A stretch of DNA of 51,321 nucleotides from Lachnospiraceae bacterium. GTDB taxonomy: Bacteria > Bacillota > Clostridia > Lachnospirales > Lachnospiraceae. The stretch lies in assembly GCA_021199655.1 (NCBI GenBank), contig JAJQHQ010000090.1:33067-84387 (forward strand), in the 5' to 3' direction. The notes beneath the pieces were generated by a model. It was not told the origin of the DNA and did not search any database. It was given only the letters and a program-made list of their open reading frames with translations. The translations under genes were made by a program, and so were the position numbers. Position 1 is the first letter of the stretch; every line of letters starts with the position of its first letter. This document shows, in pieces, positions 1 to 8,461 of this stretch.

Positions 1-128
1 CAACACCTGCATCAGGTGGCAGAGACGGGATGGCAATGTCTGCTTCGGATGACAGAGACGGGATGGCAACACCTGCATCAGGTGGCAGAGACGGGATGGC
101 AATGTCTGCTTCGGATGACAGGAGCGGG
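1..128 (+). repeat. 33-bp in-frame tandem repeats in the phosphorylase N-terminal part
   Basis: Units at 30-62, 63-95 and 96-128, plus a partial unit at 1-29, alternate between two versions encoding MATPASGGRDG and MAMSASDDRDG, giving a 66-bp higher-order period. The array continues out of the window. The last unit has begun to diverge (R-S-G). Confidence 0.9.
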
Positions 129-3100
129 GATGCCGCTGCACCTTCTGAGGACGTTATAGAATTGGAACTTCTTGACGGTATGCCGGCGGTTGTGCCCTAC
201 GGCCTCTCAATCGAGATGACGAAGATGATGAAGGAGCTTTCCGTGGCCTGGATGGAATCAGAGGTCATCGGAGACGGCATCAGCTGCTACCGGGTACGGG
301 CGAGCATGGGAGATTCAACTGTTGTACGCGCGGTGGAGGGTGCAAATTATACCATTGGCACGACCGCGGATGGTACACGCATCACGGCGGTGGCCGACCC
401 ACAGGCGGTATTCGCGTATGACAGCTCGCTGGGGTTCCCTGTGGTATTTGCAAATGAGGGTCTGGATGGCGTCAATGCCTGCCCGCAGATGCGCAAGAAT
501 CGTTATCCCTGCAGCTTTTTCGGACTCAAAAGGACACTGCGAAAAGGCGAATCGGTGACCTTATATGAGGTGATCGGACAGGCGGAAAGGATGAAAGAAC
601 TGCGGGCTTTTGGAGAGAAAAAGCTGGATGCGGCATATTTCGCAGAGAAAAAAGAGACGGCGCTTGCTCTTGGTGAAGAACTGGGAGCGAATATGGACTG
701 TCATACCGCGGATCCGGTGTTTGATGAGTATTGCAGATATACCTTTATGGACAATGCGCTGCGCGGCGGCGTGCCTGTGTTGCTGGGAAGCAGCGAAGAA
801 GCAACCGGTTCTGTGTCAGAGAAGCAAAAGGAATGTCCGCACACGATTGCTGATGATAAGAAAAATAGCCGGACAGAGGCGAGTGCGAAAGTTTTTTACG
901 TATATTCCAGAAAGCACGGCGATCTGGAGCGGGACTACAATTATTTTTCGATGATGCCGGAATTTTATTCGCAGGGAAACGGCAACTTCCGCGATGTCAA
1001 CCAGAACCGCCGCTGCGATCCGCTGTTCTTCCCGTTCGTGGGTGATTTTAATGTGCGCACATTCTATTCGCTGCTGCAGCCGGACGGCTACAATCCGCTC
1101 GGTGTGGAAAAGATTACTTATGAGCTGGAAAAAGCAAAGTGTCCGGAGTTGTTCCCGGAAGAACATTCACAGGCAGGGATGAAGGATTCCGTTGAAAAAT
1201 TCACATTCACACCAGGAAGCCTGTATCGGATGCTGGCGGAGAAATTATCTGAGACATCGGAAAAGTATATGGCGCATACACAAAGCACAGACGGCAAGAG
1301 AGCAGATTCACGGAATGAAAATTTCCAGAGTGCAGATGCCCGTAACGCAGCTGATAGGAGTGCAGATGACGGAAGCGTGGATGACAAGATCAATACTGTC
1401 TTTGACCGCTGCCTTTCTTTCGCAACGCCGCTTGTGAACGGCAATTTCGGGGAAGGCTACTGGACCGATCACTGGATCTACAATCTGGATCTGGTCGAGA
1501 ATTATCTGCGCGTGTTCCCTGAGAAAGAGGAAGAATTACTTTATGCGCCGGAATGCACCTGGTTCCGCCCGCAGGCCGGTGTGCTGGAGCGGAGAAAGCG
1601 TTATGAAAAGGTGGAAAAGGGGCTTCGTCAGTATCATTCCCTTGCGGAATTGCCCCCTCACTATGCATCGGCGGCAGAACGCGCCGCCCATTCAGAGAAC
1701 GCTTCGCGTTGGTGCGGCGCTGAAGATTTGAAAGCGAAACCCGGCTGCGAGAATGATCTGTTACTCTGTGATGACTATGGAGCAGGACATGTGATCCAGG
1801 CGACAATTATGGAAAAGCTTCTGATGCTCTGCACGACCAAATTTGCCGCGCTGGACGCCTACGGCATGGGAATTGAGATGGAAGGCGGAAAACCGGGCTG
1901 GTACGATGCGCTCAATGGACTGCCGGGACTTCTGGGCTCCTCGGTCTGTGAACTTGGAGAGCTCTCCCGTGTGCTGGAATGCACGATCCGTTCCCTGAAA
2001 AAATATGGGCGGGATGTGGAGACATTGACGGAGATGGCGGAATTTTTCGGCGCTGTACGGGAAATCGCGCAGGAGGAAAAGGAAGATCTGCTTTCTCCGG
2101 GAGAGAGTCTTTCCTTCTGGAACCGCGTCAACGACGCAAAAGAGGCGTACCGCGCGAAGGTTTACAGCGGAGTGAGTGGCAAAAAGGTGACGTTAAAAGC
2201 AGAAGAACTGGTGCCGGTGCTGGAAGAATGGCTTCTGCTGGTCAATGCCGGGCTCCAGAAAGCGACCGCGGAAGCGGACGGCATCTGCCCGTCTTACTTC
2301 TATTATAATGTGACTGCGTATGAGGGGAGCAGCGAAGGAATTTTGCCGACTCATTTTGAACAGGTAAGCCTCCCACATTTCCTTGAGGGACCGGTGCATG
2401 CCCTGCGGCTTCCTGCGCCGGAGTCCGAAAAGAAAAAACTCTATGAGCGCATAAAGGAAAGTGAACTGTATGACAAGAAGCTTTCCATGTACAAGGTCAA
2501 TGAACCCCTTGCGGGAAGCTCGTTCGAACTGGGACGCTGTATGGCGTTCACGCCGGGCTGGCTGGAAAACGAGTCCATCTGGCTGCACATGGAGTACAAA
2601 TATCTTCTGGAACTGCTGAAATCCGGTCTCTACGAAGAATTTTTCCGGGATTTCCACGCCGCGGCGGTGCCATTTCTGGATCCGCAGGTTTATGGCAGAA
2701 GCGTTTATGAAAATTCTTCGTTCCTCGCAAGCAGCGCGAACCCTGACCCGCGCACGCACGGACGCGGTTTCGTAGCCCACTTAAGCGGTTCCACAGCGGA
2801 ATTCATCCATATGTGGACGTTAATGATGTTTGGAAAGCAGCCTTTTGCGATGGATGAAAAAGACAAAACCCTGACACTGGCACTCAGCCCGGCCCTTCCT
2901 GCCTGGCTGATTCCGGCGGACGGCATTGTCGAGGCACGGTTCCTCGGGAACACCACCGTGCGTTATCATTTTTCGGAGCAGAAGGACTATCTGCCGGGGC
3001 AGTATAAGATTACAAAGATGATACTGCGGTATGCTGACATGGAAGAAGACAATGGCAGCGGCTTGGAACTGGGTGCTTCAGAAGAGCGCGTTTTAGAAAT

Positions 3101-3200
3101 GGAGTATGATACAGGCATTCTGCCGAAAAAGGCTGCGCTGGATGTCCGGAATGGAAAGGTAAAGAAGGTGGAGGTATATTTGCATTCCACTACTACGTAA
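1..3200 (+). CDS. GH94-related glycoside phosphorylase (clan GH-Q type), 5' partial
   Basis: The frame is open from base 3, so the gene starts upstream of the window; the first ATG, at 30, lies inside a repeat and is probably not the start. The visible part is about 1065 residues. The motif FRDVNQNRR (Asp codon 993-995) resembles the RD(T/S)xQD motif that carries the catalytic Asp of GH94 phosphorylases, and a late segment TDHWIYNLDL also looks conserved. The family cleaves beta-glucosidic bonds with phosphate, releasing a sugar 1-phosphate in the cytoplasm. The size is closer to the large GH149/GH161 beta-1,3-glucan phosphorylases than to ordinary ~800-residue GH94 enzymes, but I cannot assign the family. 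Hydrophilic Ser/Asp/Asn/Arg-rich insertions lie near bases 780-890 and 1260-1390. It is followed by a sugar importer, consistent with use of imported oligosaccharides. Confidence 0.72.
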   Translation, partial: TPASGGRDGMAMSASDDRDGMATPASGGRDGMAMSASDDRSGDAAAPSEDVIELELLDGMPAVVPYGLSIEMTKMMKELSVAWMESEVIGDGISCYRVRASMGDSTVVRAVEGANYTIGTTADGTRITAVADPQAVFAYDSSLGFPVVFANEGLDGVNACPQMRKNRYPCSFFGLKRTLRKGESVTLYEVIGQAERMKELRAFGEKKLDAAYFAEKKETALALGEELGANMDCHTADPVFDEYCRYTFMDNALRGGVPVLLGSSEEATGSVSEKQKECPHTIADDKKNSRTEASAKVFYVYSRKHGDLERDYNYFSMMPEFYSQGNGNFRDVNQNRRCDPLFFPFVGDFNVRTFYSLLQPDGYNPLGVEKITYELEKAKCPELFPEEHSQAGMKDSVEKFTFTPGSLYRMLAEKLSETSEKYMAHTQSTDGKRADSRNENFQSADARNAADRSADDGSVDDKINTVFDRCLSFATPLVNGNFGEGYWTDHWIYNLDLVENYLRVFPEKEEELLYAPECTWFRPQAGVLERRKRYEKVEKGLRQYHSLAELPPHYASAAERAAHSENASRWCGAEDLKAKPGCENDLLLCDDYGAGHVIQATIMEKLLMLCTTKFAALDAYGMGIEMEGGKPGWYDALNGLPGLLGSSVCELGELSRVLECTIRSLKKYGRDVETLTEMAEFFGAVREIAQEEKEDLLSPGESLSFWNRVNDAKEAYRAKVYSGVSGKKVTLKAEELVPVLEEWLLLVNAGLQKATAEADGICPSYFYYNVTAYEGSSEGILPTHFEQVSLPHFLEGPVHALRLPAPESEKKKLYERIKESELYDKKLSMYKVNEPLAGSSFELGRCMAFTPGWLENESIWLHMEYKYLLELLKSGLYEEFFRDFHAAAVPFLDPQVYGRSVYENSSFLASSANPDPRTHGRGFVAHLSGSTAEFIHMWTLMMFGKQPFAMDEKDKTLTLALSPALPAWLIPADGIVEARFLGNTTVRYHFSEQKDYLPGQYKITKMILRYADMEEDNGSGLELGASEERVLEMEYDTGILPKKAALDVRNGKVKKVEVYLHSTTT

Positions 3201-3221
3201 AAGCCAAATGGCTGCTTTTAC
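3197..3221 (+). terminator. Hairpin at the phosphorylase stop codon
   Basis: Perfect 8-bp arms GTAAAAGC and GCTTTTAC surround a 9-nt loop and overlap the TAA stop. There is no T-run after the stem, so it may be a weak terminator or an mRNA-end stabiliser. Confidence 0.4.
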
Positions 3222-3279
3222 GCTAAAAAAACGACACCTTAATAAAAAATAAACCACTTTTTTTACCGCTCAGAATTTT

Positions 3280-3285
3280 TATAAT
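3280..3285 (+). promoter_or_regulatory. Candidate -10 box for the first importer
   Basis: TATAAT lies 48 bp before the binding-protein start. No good -35 is found at 17 bp, as expected if an activator such as a YesN-type regulator drives it. Confidence 0.35.
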
Positions 3286-3332
3286 GAACTCAGCTTTGAA
3301 ACAGAAGTAAAAAATTAAAGGAGGAATATGAA

Positions 3333-4685
3333 ATGAAGACAAGAAAAATGATGGCAATGCTTCTTGCGGGTACGATGGCCGTATCCATGGCATCGGTCGG
3401 CATCACCGCTTCCGCGGAAGGGTATGAGGGCGAGAGCCTCGTGATCTGGACACTGGCAAATGATTTGATTGATTTTGGTGATCGGTTTGCGGAGACGTAT
3501 GGTGTGGAAGTTGAAACGGTCGTGATTGAACCGGCAAACTATCCGACAAAGATACAGACTGCGCTTCTTGCCGGCGAGTCCGAGCCGGACATCATCGTGG
3601 CAGAGCCGCAGATGCTTGGAAGCTTCTATGATGCAGGCTTCTTTGCGGATCTGGATCAGTTTGGTGCACAGGATTACGCAGATCAGATTGTTGATTATGT
3701 ATGGCAGGCAGGCCAGAGTTCGGACGGCGTACAGAGAGCGATCTCCTATCAGATCACACCGGCAGGCATTTACTATCGCCGCGATATCGCACAGGAAGTG
3801 TTTGGCACGGAAGACCCGGATGAGATTGCAGAGCTGTTTGCAGATTATGATACGATCCTTGAGACCGCACAGACTCTGAAAGACGCAGGCTATCGTATTT
3901 TCGCATCAGATGCGGAGATGAATTATTTCTCCGGCGACGAAGCGTGGGTAGTGGACGGCGCACTGAATGTTGCACAGTCCAGATATGATTACATGGATCT
4001 TTGTATCGCTCTTTATCAGAATGACCTGACCGCGTATGCGAATCAGTGGTCGACTCCGTGGTATCAGGCAATGGCAGGCGAAGTGCCGATCCTGACTGCT
4101 GATATTCAGAACTATTCGGATGATTCCGTAAACGTATGGGATTCGGAATCCTTTGCAGAAGCAACCGCAGATTATGAGACGACAGAAGTGTTCGCGTTCG
4201 GTCTTCCGAGCTGGGGCGTTCTGACTATGAGAGATAATGTTGGCGAGACCTCCGGACTCTGGGGCGTATGCGCAGGCCCGAGCTACGGCTTTGGCGGCGG
4301 TACATTCATCGGTATTTCTTCTCAGTCCAAGAAGCAGGAACTGGCATGGGAGTTTGTGAAGTTCTGTACGCTGAACGAAGAGACTGCTGAGTGGTGGATC
4401 GAGTATTCCGAGGGTGATGCGGTTTCTCTGATCTCCGTACTGGAAGCACACGCAGACGATGAGAATGAGGTTTATGGCGGACAGCACCTGAATGAACTGT
4501 GGCTGGAGCTTGCAGAGGGCATCGATTATTCCCTGGTTACTTCTTATGACACCGCGATCGGCGATGCATGGGGCAGCGCGATTTCCTCAATAAAGACCGG
4601 AGAAATGTCAAAGGAAGATGCGATCAGCAACTTCTATGATACGATTGAGGCTACTTATCCGGAACTGACCATTACAAGAGAGTAA
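3333..4685 (+). CDS. ABC sugar importer, extracellular solute-binding protein 1
   Basis: 450 residues, a family-1 carbohydrate-binding protein. The N-terminus (MKTRKMMAMLLAGTMAVSMA) is a signal peptide with a likely signal peptidase I site after ASA near residue 28. There is no lipobox cysteine, which is unusual for a Gram-positive binding protein that must stay at the membrane. An AAAGGAGGAATATGAA leader gives a clear ribosome site for this ATG. It lies upstream of two permease genes, separated by 246 bp of hairpin-rich DNA. It should deliver an oligosaccharide to those permeases; the sugar is not readable from the sequence. No ATPase gene is nearby, so a shared MsmX-type ATPase is likely. 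Confidence 0.9.
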   Translation: MKTRKMMAMLLAGTMAVSMASVGITASAEGYEGESLVIWTLANDLIDFGDRFAETYGVEVETVVIEPANYPTKIQTALLAGESEPDIIVAEPQMLGSFYDAGFFADLDQFGAQDYADQIVDYVWQAGQSSDGVQRAISYQITPAGIYYRRDIAQEVFGTEDPDEIAELFADYDTILETAQTLKDAGYRIFASDAEMNYFSGDEAWVVDGALNVAQSRYDYMDLCIALYQNDLTAYANQWSTPWYQAMAGEVPILTADIQNYSDDSVNVWDSESFAEATADYETTEVFAFGLPSWGVLTMRDNVGETSGLWGVCAGPSYGFGGGTFIGISSQSKKQELAWEFVKFCTLNEETAEWWIEYSEGDAVSLISVLEAHADDENEVYGGQHLNELWLELAEGIDYSLVTSYDTAIGDAWGSAISSIKTGEMSKEDAISNFYDTIEATYPELTITRE

Positions 4686-4701
4686 GTATAAGTAAGCAGA
4701 G

Positions 4702-4728
4702 GAAACTGTGAAGGAACTGAACAGTTAC
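4702..4728 (+). repeat. Family A right-end hairpin (solo copy)
   Basis: 27 bp with arms GAAACTGT and ACAGTTAC around GAAGGAACTGA. It matches the right end of the 135-bp element at 31461-31595. The flanking octamers AAGCAGAG and AGGCAGAA match at 6 of 8 positions, a possible eroded target duplication. Confidence 0.6.
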
Positions 4729-4799
4729 AGGCAGAATACCCCTCTGACAGGGTTGGAAAAGTAACTGTAAAGCTACATGGCATTTACAGGAATTGAGGA

Positions 4800-4843
4800 G
4801 GCGCCAGACATCCAGAAACGGGTGCCTGGCGCCGGACACTTTT
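4800..4843 (+). terminator. Hairpin plus short T-run between binding protein and permeases
   Basis: Arms GGCGCCAGACA (4800-4810) and TGCCTGGCGCC (4823-4833) pair at 10 of 11 positions and are followed within 6 bases by TTTTT. A partial terminator here would make more binding protein than permease. Confidence 0.5.
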
Positions 4844-4865
4844 TGCAAATTGGTGCGCCGCGGCG

Positions 4866-4891
4866 TTCCGGCAGCGGTAAAGCTGCCGGAA
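4866..4891 (+). promoter_or_regulatory. Strong hairpin upstream of permease 1
   Basis: Perfect 10-bp arms TTCCGGCAGC and GCTGCCGGAA around loop GGTAAA, with no T-run. It is probably an RNA processing or stability element at the 5' side of the permease mRNA. Confidence 0.45.
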
Positions 4892-4931
4892 TATTGCAAG
4901 GCCTCCAAAAAGTTGGAAAAGAGGGAATCCT

Positions 4932-5864
4932 ATGAAAGATAAACCCATAAGAAGAAAGAAAGTTCTGGACAGGTATAACCGGATGGGCTACCTTTTCTGC
5001 GCTCCGTTTGTGATCGTATTTCTGATCTTTTCAGTGTACCCGGTGCTCCGGACACTTTATATCAGTTTTACAGACGCCAAACTGACGACACTAAATTCAA
5101 GCTTTACCGGATTGTCTAATTACATAAGAGTCATCAATGACAAATTTTTCTGGAAAGCGCTTGGCAATACCATACGGATCTGGGGCGTGAACATTGTCCT
5201 TCAGCTGGGCCTGGCGTTCCTGCTCACGATCGTATTCAGTGATGTGAAGTACAAAATGCGCGGACTCGGCATTTTCCGTGCACTGTATTATCTGCCGAAT
5301 ATCATCGCCGCGACCTCCATCGCATTTTTGTTTTCAACACTTCTGGACTGGCGGTATGGTACGTTTAACCAGATTATTAATATGATTTACAAGCTCTTTG
5401 GACAGAGCTACAACCCGGTTGACTGGCTGGGATCTTCTTCGACGGCGGGATATGTGATCGCGGTGATCAGCGCCTGGATGTGGTTCGGCAATTCCTTTAT
5501 CATGCTGATGGCCGGCGTGCAGGGCATCTCGAAAGAGTATTTCGAGTCTGCGGCTATCGACGGTGCGAACCGCTGGAAGATCTTTGGCAAGATTACGCTG
5601 CCGCTGCTGCGTCCGATCATGCTGTATGTGACTATTACCTCTCTGATCGGCGGCCTGCAGATGTTCGATCTGCCGTATCTGATGTCTTCTAAGAGCAGCG
5701 CGTCCTATCAGTCGATTCAAACAGTGGTCATGTATCTCTATAAATTTGGCTTTGAGACCGGGACGACTCAGATCGGTTACGCGTCAGCAATCGCTTACGT
5801 GCTGTTTATGATCATTCTGGCGTGCTCCGTCATCCAGCTGAAATTCTTGAATAAGGAGGATTGA
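4932..5864 (+). CDS. ABC sugar importer permease (MalF/UgpA-like)
   Basis: 310 residues, first of two membrane subunits of a sugar importer. Several hydrophobic segments begin with one near residues 17-40. The cytoplasmic loop EYFESAAIDGANRWKIF is the EAA motif that docks with the ATPase subunit. A GAGGGAATCCT site precedes the ATG. It ends 4 bp before the next permease, so the two are co-translated. The ATPase partner must be encoded elsewhere. Confidence 0.93.
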   Translation: MKDKPIRRKKVLDRYNRMGYLFCAPFVIVFLIFSVYPVLRTLYISFTDAKLTTLNSSFTGLSNYIRVINDKFFWKALGNTIRIWGVNIVLQLGLAFLLTIVFSDVKYKMRGLGIFRALYYLPNIIAATSIAFLFSTLLDWRYGTFNQIINMIYKLFGQSYNPVDWLGSSSTAGYVIAVISAWMWFGNSFIMLMAGVQGISKEYFESAAIDGANRWKIFGKITLPLLRPIMLYVTITSLIGGLQMFDLPYLMSSKSSASYQSIQTVVMYLYKFGFETGTTQIGYASAIAYVLFMIILACSVIQLKFLNKED

Positions 5865-5868
5865 TCGT

Positions 5869-6702
5869 ATGTCAACATGGGATAATATAAAAAAAGGAAT
5901 CCTTTATTTCCTTCTGATCCTCCTGGCGGTAACTTGCCTGATTCCGTTTCTTCTGATGATGGTCAATGCCACCAGAAGCGGAAGTGAAATCGTGAGTTCA
6001 TTCACGCTGATTCCGAGTACGCATCTGAAAGAAAACTGGGAACAGGTATTTTCCTATTTTAACCTGTTCAAGGGTATGTTCAACAGTGTCCTTGTAGCGG
6101 TACCTGCGACGCTGCTGTGCGCGTATTTTTCCTCTCTGACGGCTTACGCGCTGGCAATGTACAAGTTCAAGGGAAGCAAGGTTCTGTTTTATACGATCCT
6201 CGTTTTCATGATGATCCCGGGACAGTTAAGCCTGATCGGTTTCTACAATTTATGTACTTCCCTGCATCTGGTCAACTCGTACATCCCGCTGATCATCCCG
6301 GCAATCGCCTCTCCCGGAACAGTCTTTTTCTTAAGACAGTATGTCCTGTCGACCCTTCCGCCGGAGCTGATCGAGGCGGCAAGAATTGACGGTGCGAGTG
6401 AAGTTTATTCGTTCCACAGAATCGTGATTCCGATCATGTCTCCGGGCATCGCGACCATGTCGATCGGGTGCTTCATCGGTAACTGGAACAGCTACCTGCT
6501 GCCGATGATCATTCTGAATAAGAATGAGAAGTTCACTCTGCCGGTCATGATGGCGACATTGAAAGCGTCCACCAATATCAACGCGAACCAGGGCGCGATC
6601 TACCTCGCGGTAGCGATTTCTGTCATTCCGATCATTATCGTGTTCTGCTTCTGCTCGAAGTACATTATCGGAAGTATTTCCGCGGGCAGTGTAAAGGGCT
6701 GA
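5869..6702 (+). CDS. ABC sugar importer permease (MalG-like)
   Basis: 277 residues, second permease of the same importer. The EAA motif is seen in ELIEAARIDGASEVYSF and the C-terminus GSISAGSVKG is typical of the MalG-type family. The AAGGAGG site overlaps the end of the upstream permease, giving tight coupling. A strong terminator follows at 6738-6770, closing the importer operon. Confidence 0.93.
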   Translation: MSTWDNIKKGILYFLLILLAVTCLIPFLLMMVNATRSGSEIVSSFTLIPSTHLKENWEQVFSYFNLFKGMFNSVLVAVPATLLCAYFSSLTAYALAMYKFKGSKVLFYTILVFMMIPGQLSLIGFYNLCTSLHLVNSYIPLIIPAIASPGTVFFLRQYVLSTLPPELIEAARIDGASEVYSFHRIVIPIMSPGIATMSIGCFIGNWNSYLLPMIILNKNEKFTLPVMMATLKASTNINANQGAIYLAVAISVIPIIIVFCFCSKYIIGSISAGSVKG

Positions 6703-6737
6703 CGGGCAGGATGCATGAAAATATGGTTCCCGGAACG

Positions 6738-6770
6738 CCGGGGCGCCAGGTGCGCCCCGGTATTTTGTCT
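6738..6770 (+). terminator. Rho-independent terminator after importer 1
   Basis: Perfect 9-bp arms CCGGGGCGC and GCGCCCCGG around CAGGT, then TATTTTGTCTGTTTC. Confidence 0.75.
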
Positions 6771-6786
6771 GTTTCTATAATATACC

Positions 6787-6815
6787 TTGCAATTTATAGA
6801 GACTATTGCTATAAT
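6787..6815 (+). promoter_or_regulatory. Sigma-A promoter of the first DUF4143-type ATPase
   Basis: TTGCAA, 17-bp spacer, TATAAT, ending 70 bp before the ATG at 6886. The gene is therefore transcribed independently of the importer operon upstream. Confidence 0.65.
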
Positions 6816-6885
6816 ATATTTTGTAAATTCTACATCAAAAAACGATAGTATAATTGCAAAACTTCTCTGAAAATGGAGGTGTATT

Positions 6886-8346
6886 ATGGCGATTGTAAAT
6901 GATGAGCAGGTCATGAAAGTATTGCGTCAATATAACCCGTGGTGGCGAACACCTTCTGCCATTAAGGAAGAAAGCAAGCCGCAAAAGAGACTGGCATATT
7001 ACGAAGCTTTGAGAATACTCACGCATAAGAGTATCCGAAGGTTTGCTGTTTTATCCGGCATGAGACGCGTGGGCAAGACAACGATTCTGTATCAGATTAT
7101 TGATCACCTGATTGACGAAGGCATTCATCCCGGAAATATCCTGTACGTTACATTTGACAATCCGATTCTGAAACTCGTCAATGCGGAGAATGTACTGTCT
7201 ATCTATGAAATGATGTACCCGATTGAAGGTACAAGGTATGTCTTTTTTGATGAAGTGCAGTACACCGAAAACTGGGAGCTCTGGATGAAGGTGATCTACG
7301 ACAGCAGGAAGGATATTCGGCTGGTCGCCACGGGGTCCGCCAGCCCAATCCTGGAAAAGGGTTCTGCAGACAGTGGTACAGGGCGGTGGAGCGTTCTCAA
7401 AATCCCAACCATGTCCTTTTATGAGTATTGCAGGCTGCTTGATCTGGATGTGCCTCTCCTGCCGGATGATTTGCATCTGTCAGAGCTTAGAAACATGAAT
7501 CCGGCACAGTTGGGCGATTTGATGAATAAATTCACTCCGCTGCAAAATCATTTTAACCGTTATCTTATGATTGGCGGTTTTCCGGAACTGGTTTTATCGG
7601 ACGATGACGTTTACGCGCAACGAATGCTGCGGGAAGATGTGGTGGATAAGGTAATCAAGCGTGATGTGCTGTCACTCTTTAATATCCGAAGCCCACTTCT
7701 GATGGAAAAACTGTTTCTCTATCTGTGTATGAACTCTACGGAGATTTTTAATGCAACGGTTGCTGCGAAGGAACTCGAGAATACCTCTGTTACAACGGTT
7801 GACAGTTATATTAAAGCGCTTGAAATGTCCAATCTCATTTATCTGGCAAAGCCAATTGATGTAGGCAGTAAAGGCGCTCTAAAAGGGAAACCGAAAATAT
7901 TTGTTGCAGACGCGGCCATCCGTAACGCTGTGCTGATGATTGATGATGTGCTTTCGGATGAAAAGGAATTGGGCGTAATGGTGGAAACAACTGTCTACAA
8001 GCATATGGTTTCCTTCTTTCAGGGCAGTTCGATACAGCTTGGTTATTTCAGAAAGGCAAAGGACAATCAGAAAGAGGTCGATGTGGTGGCAGAGCTTCCC
8101 CGGCAAAAGATTCTCTGCGAAGTAAAATATCGTAATAATTCCCACATTTCAGCAACGGACGCCATTGTCGAACTATGTCAGGATGAGAAAACCGGGGTAA
8201 CAAATGCCTTTTTAATCACCAAACGGCTTGACGATTTTGGCATCACCAAACACGAAACAAAGGTTCCCATTCTGCGTGTCCCTGCCATCGCGTTTCTCTA
8301 TATCTTAGGAAAGACAGAAGCAGAGGGACAAAACGGAAAATTATAA
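6886..8346 (+). CDS. AAA_14 / DUF4143-type ATPase with PD-(D/E)XK-like C-terminus
   Basis: 486 residues. Walker A is GMRRVGKTT (near residue 59) and Walker B is YVFFDEVQ; LVATGSAS follows as a sensor-like strand. The C-terminal part has EVDVVAEL followed by ILCEVKY, the Asp and Glu-x-Lys pattern of PD-(D/E)XK nuclease folds. The architecture is widespread as solitary genes in anaerobes; its role is not established. GGAGGTGTATT precedes the ATG. It lies between two carbohydrate operons with no functional link to either and has its own promoter, which suggests a recent insertion. Confidence 0.82.
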   Translation: MAIVNDEQVMKVLRQYNPWWRTPSAIKEESKPQKRLAYYEALRILTHKSIRRFAVLSGMRRVGKTTILYQIIDHLIDEGIHPGNILYVTFDNPILKLVNAENVLSIYEMMYPIEGTRYVFFDEVQYTENWELWMKVIYDSRKDIRLVATGSASPILEKGSADSGTGRWSVLKIPTMSFYEYCRLLDLDVPLLPDDLHLSELRNMNPAQLGDLMNKFTPLQNHFNRYLMIGGFPELVLSDDDVYAQRMLREDVVDKVIKRDVLSLFNIRSPLLMEKLFLYLCMNSTEIFNATVAAKELENTSVTTVDSYIKALEMSNLIYLAKPIDVGSKGALKGKPKIFVADAAIRNAVLMIDDVLSDEKELGVMVETTVYKHMVSFFQGSSIQLGYFRKAKDNQKEVDVVAELPRQKILCEVKYRNNSHISATDAIVELCQDEKTGVTNAFLITKRLDDFGITKHETKVPILRVPAIAFLYILGKTEAEGQNGKL

Positions 8347-8461
8347 GTCGAGTTTTCGCGGAAGATGGGAACGACCAATGTCCCTGATGCTGTTTTTGGT
8401 GAATGGCTGATGTGCAGGTATGAGGCTGAGGAAATTCAGAGGGGGAAGGAGGCGCAATTCT

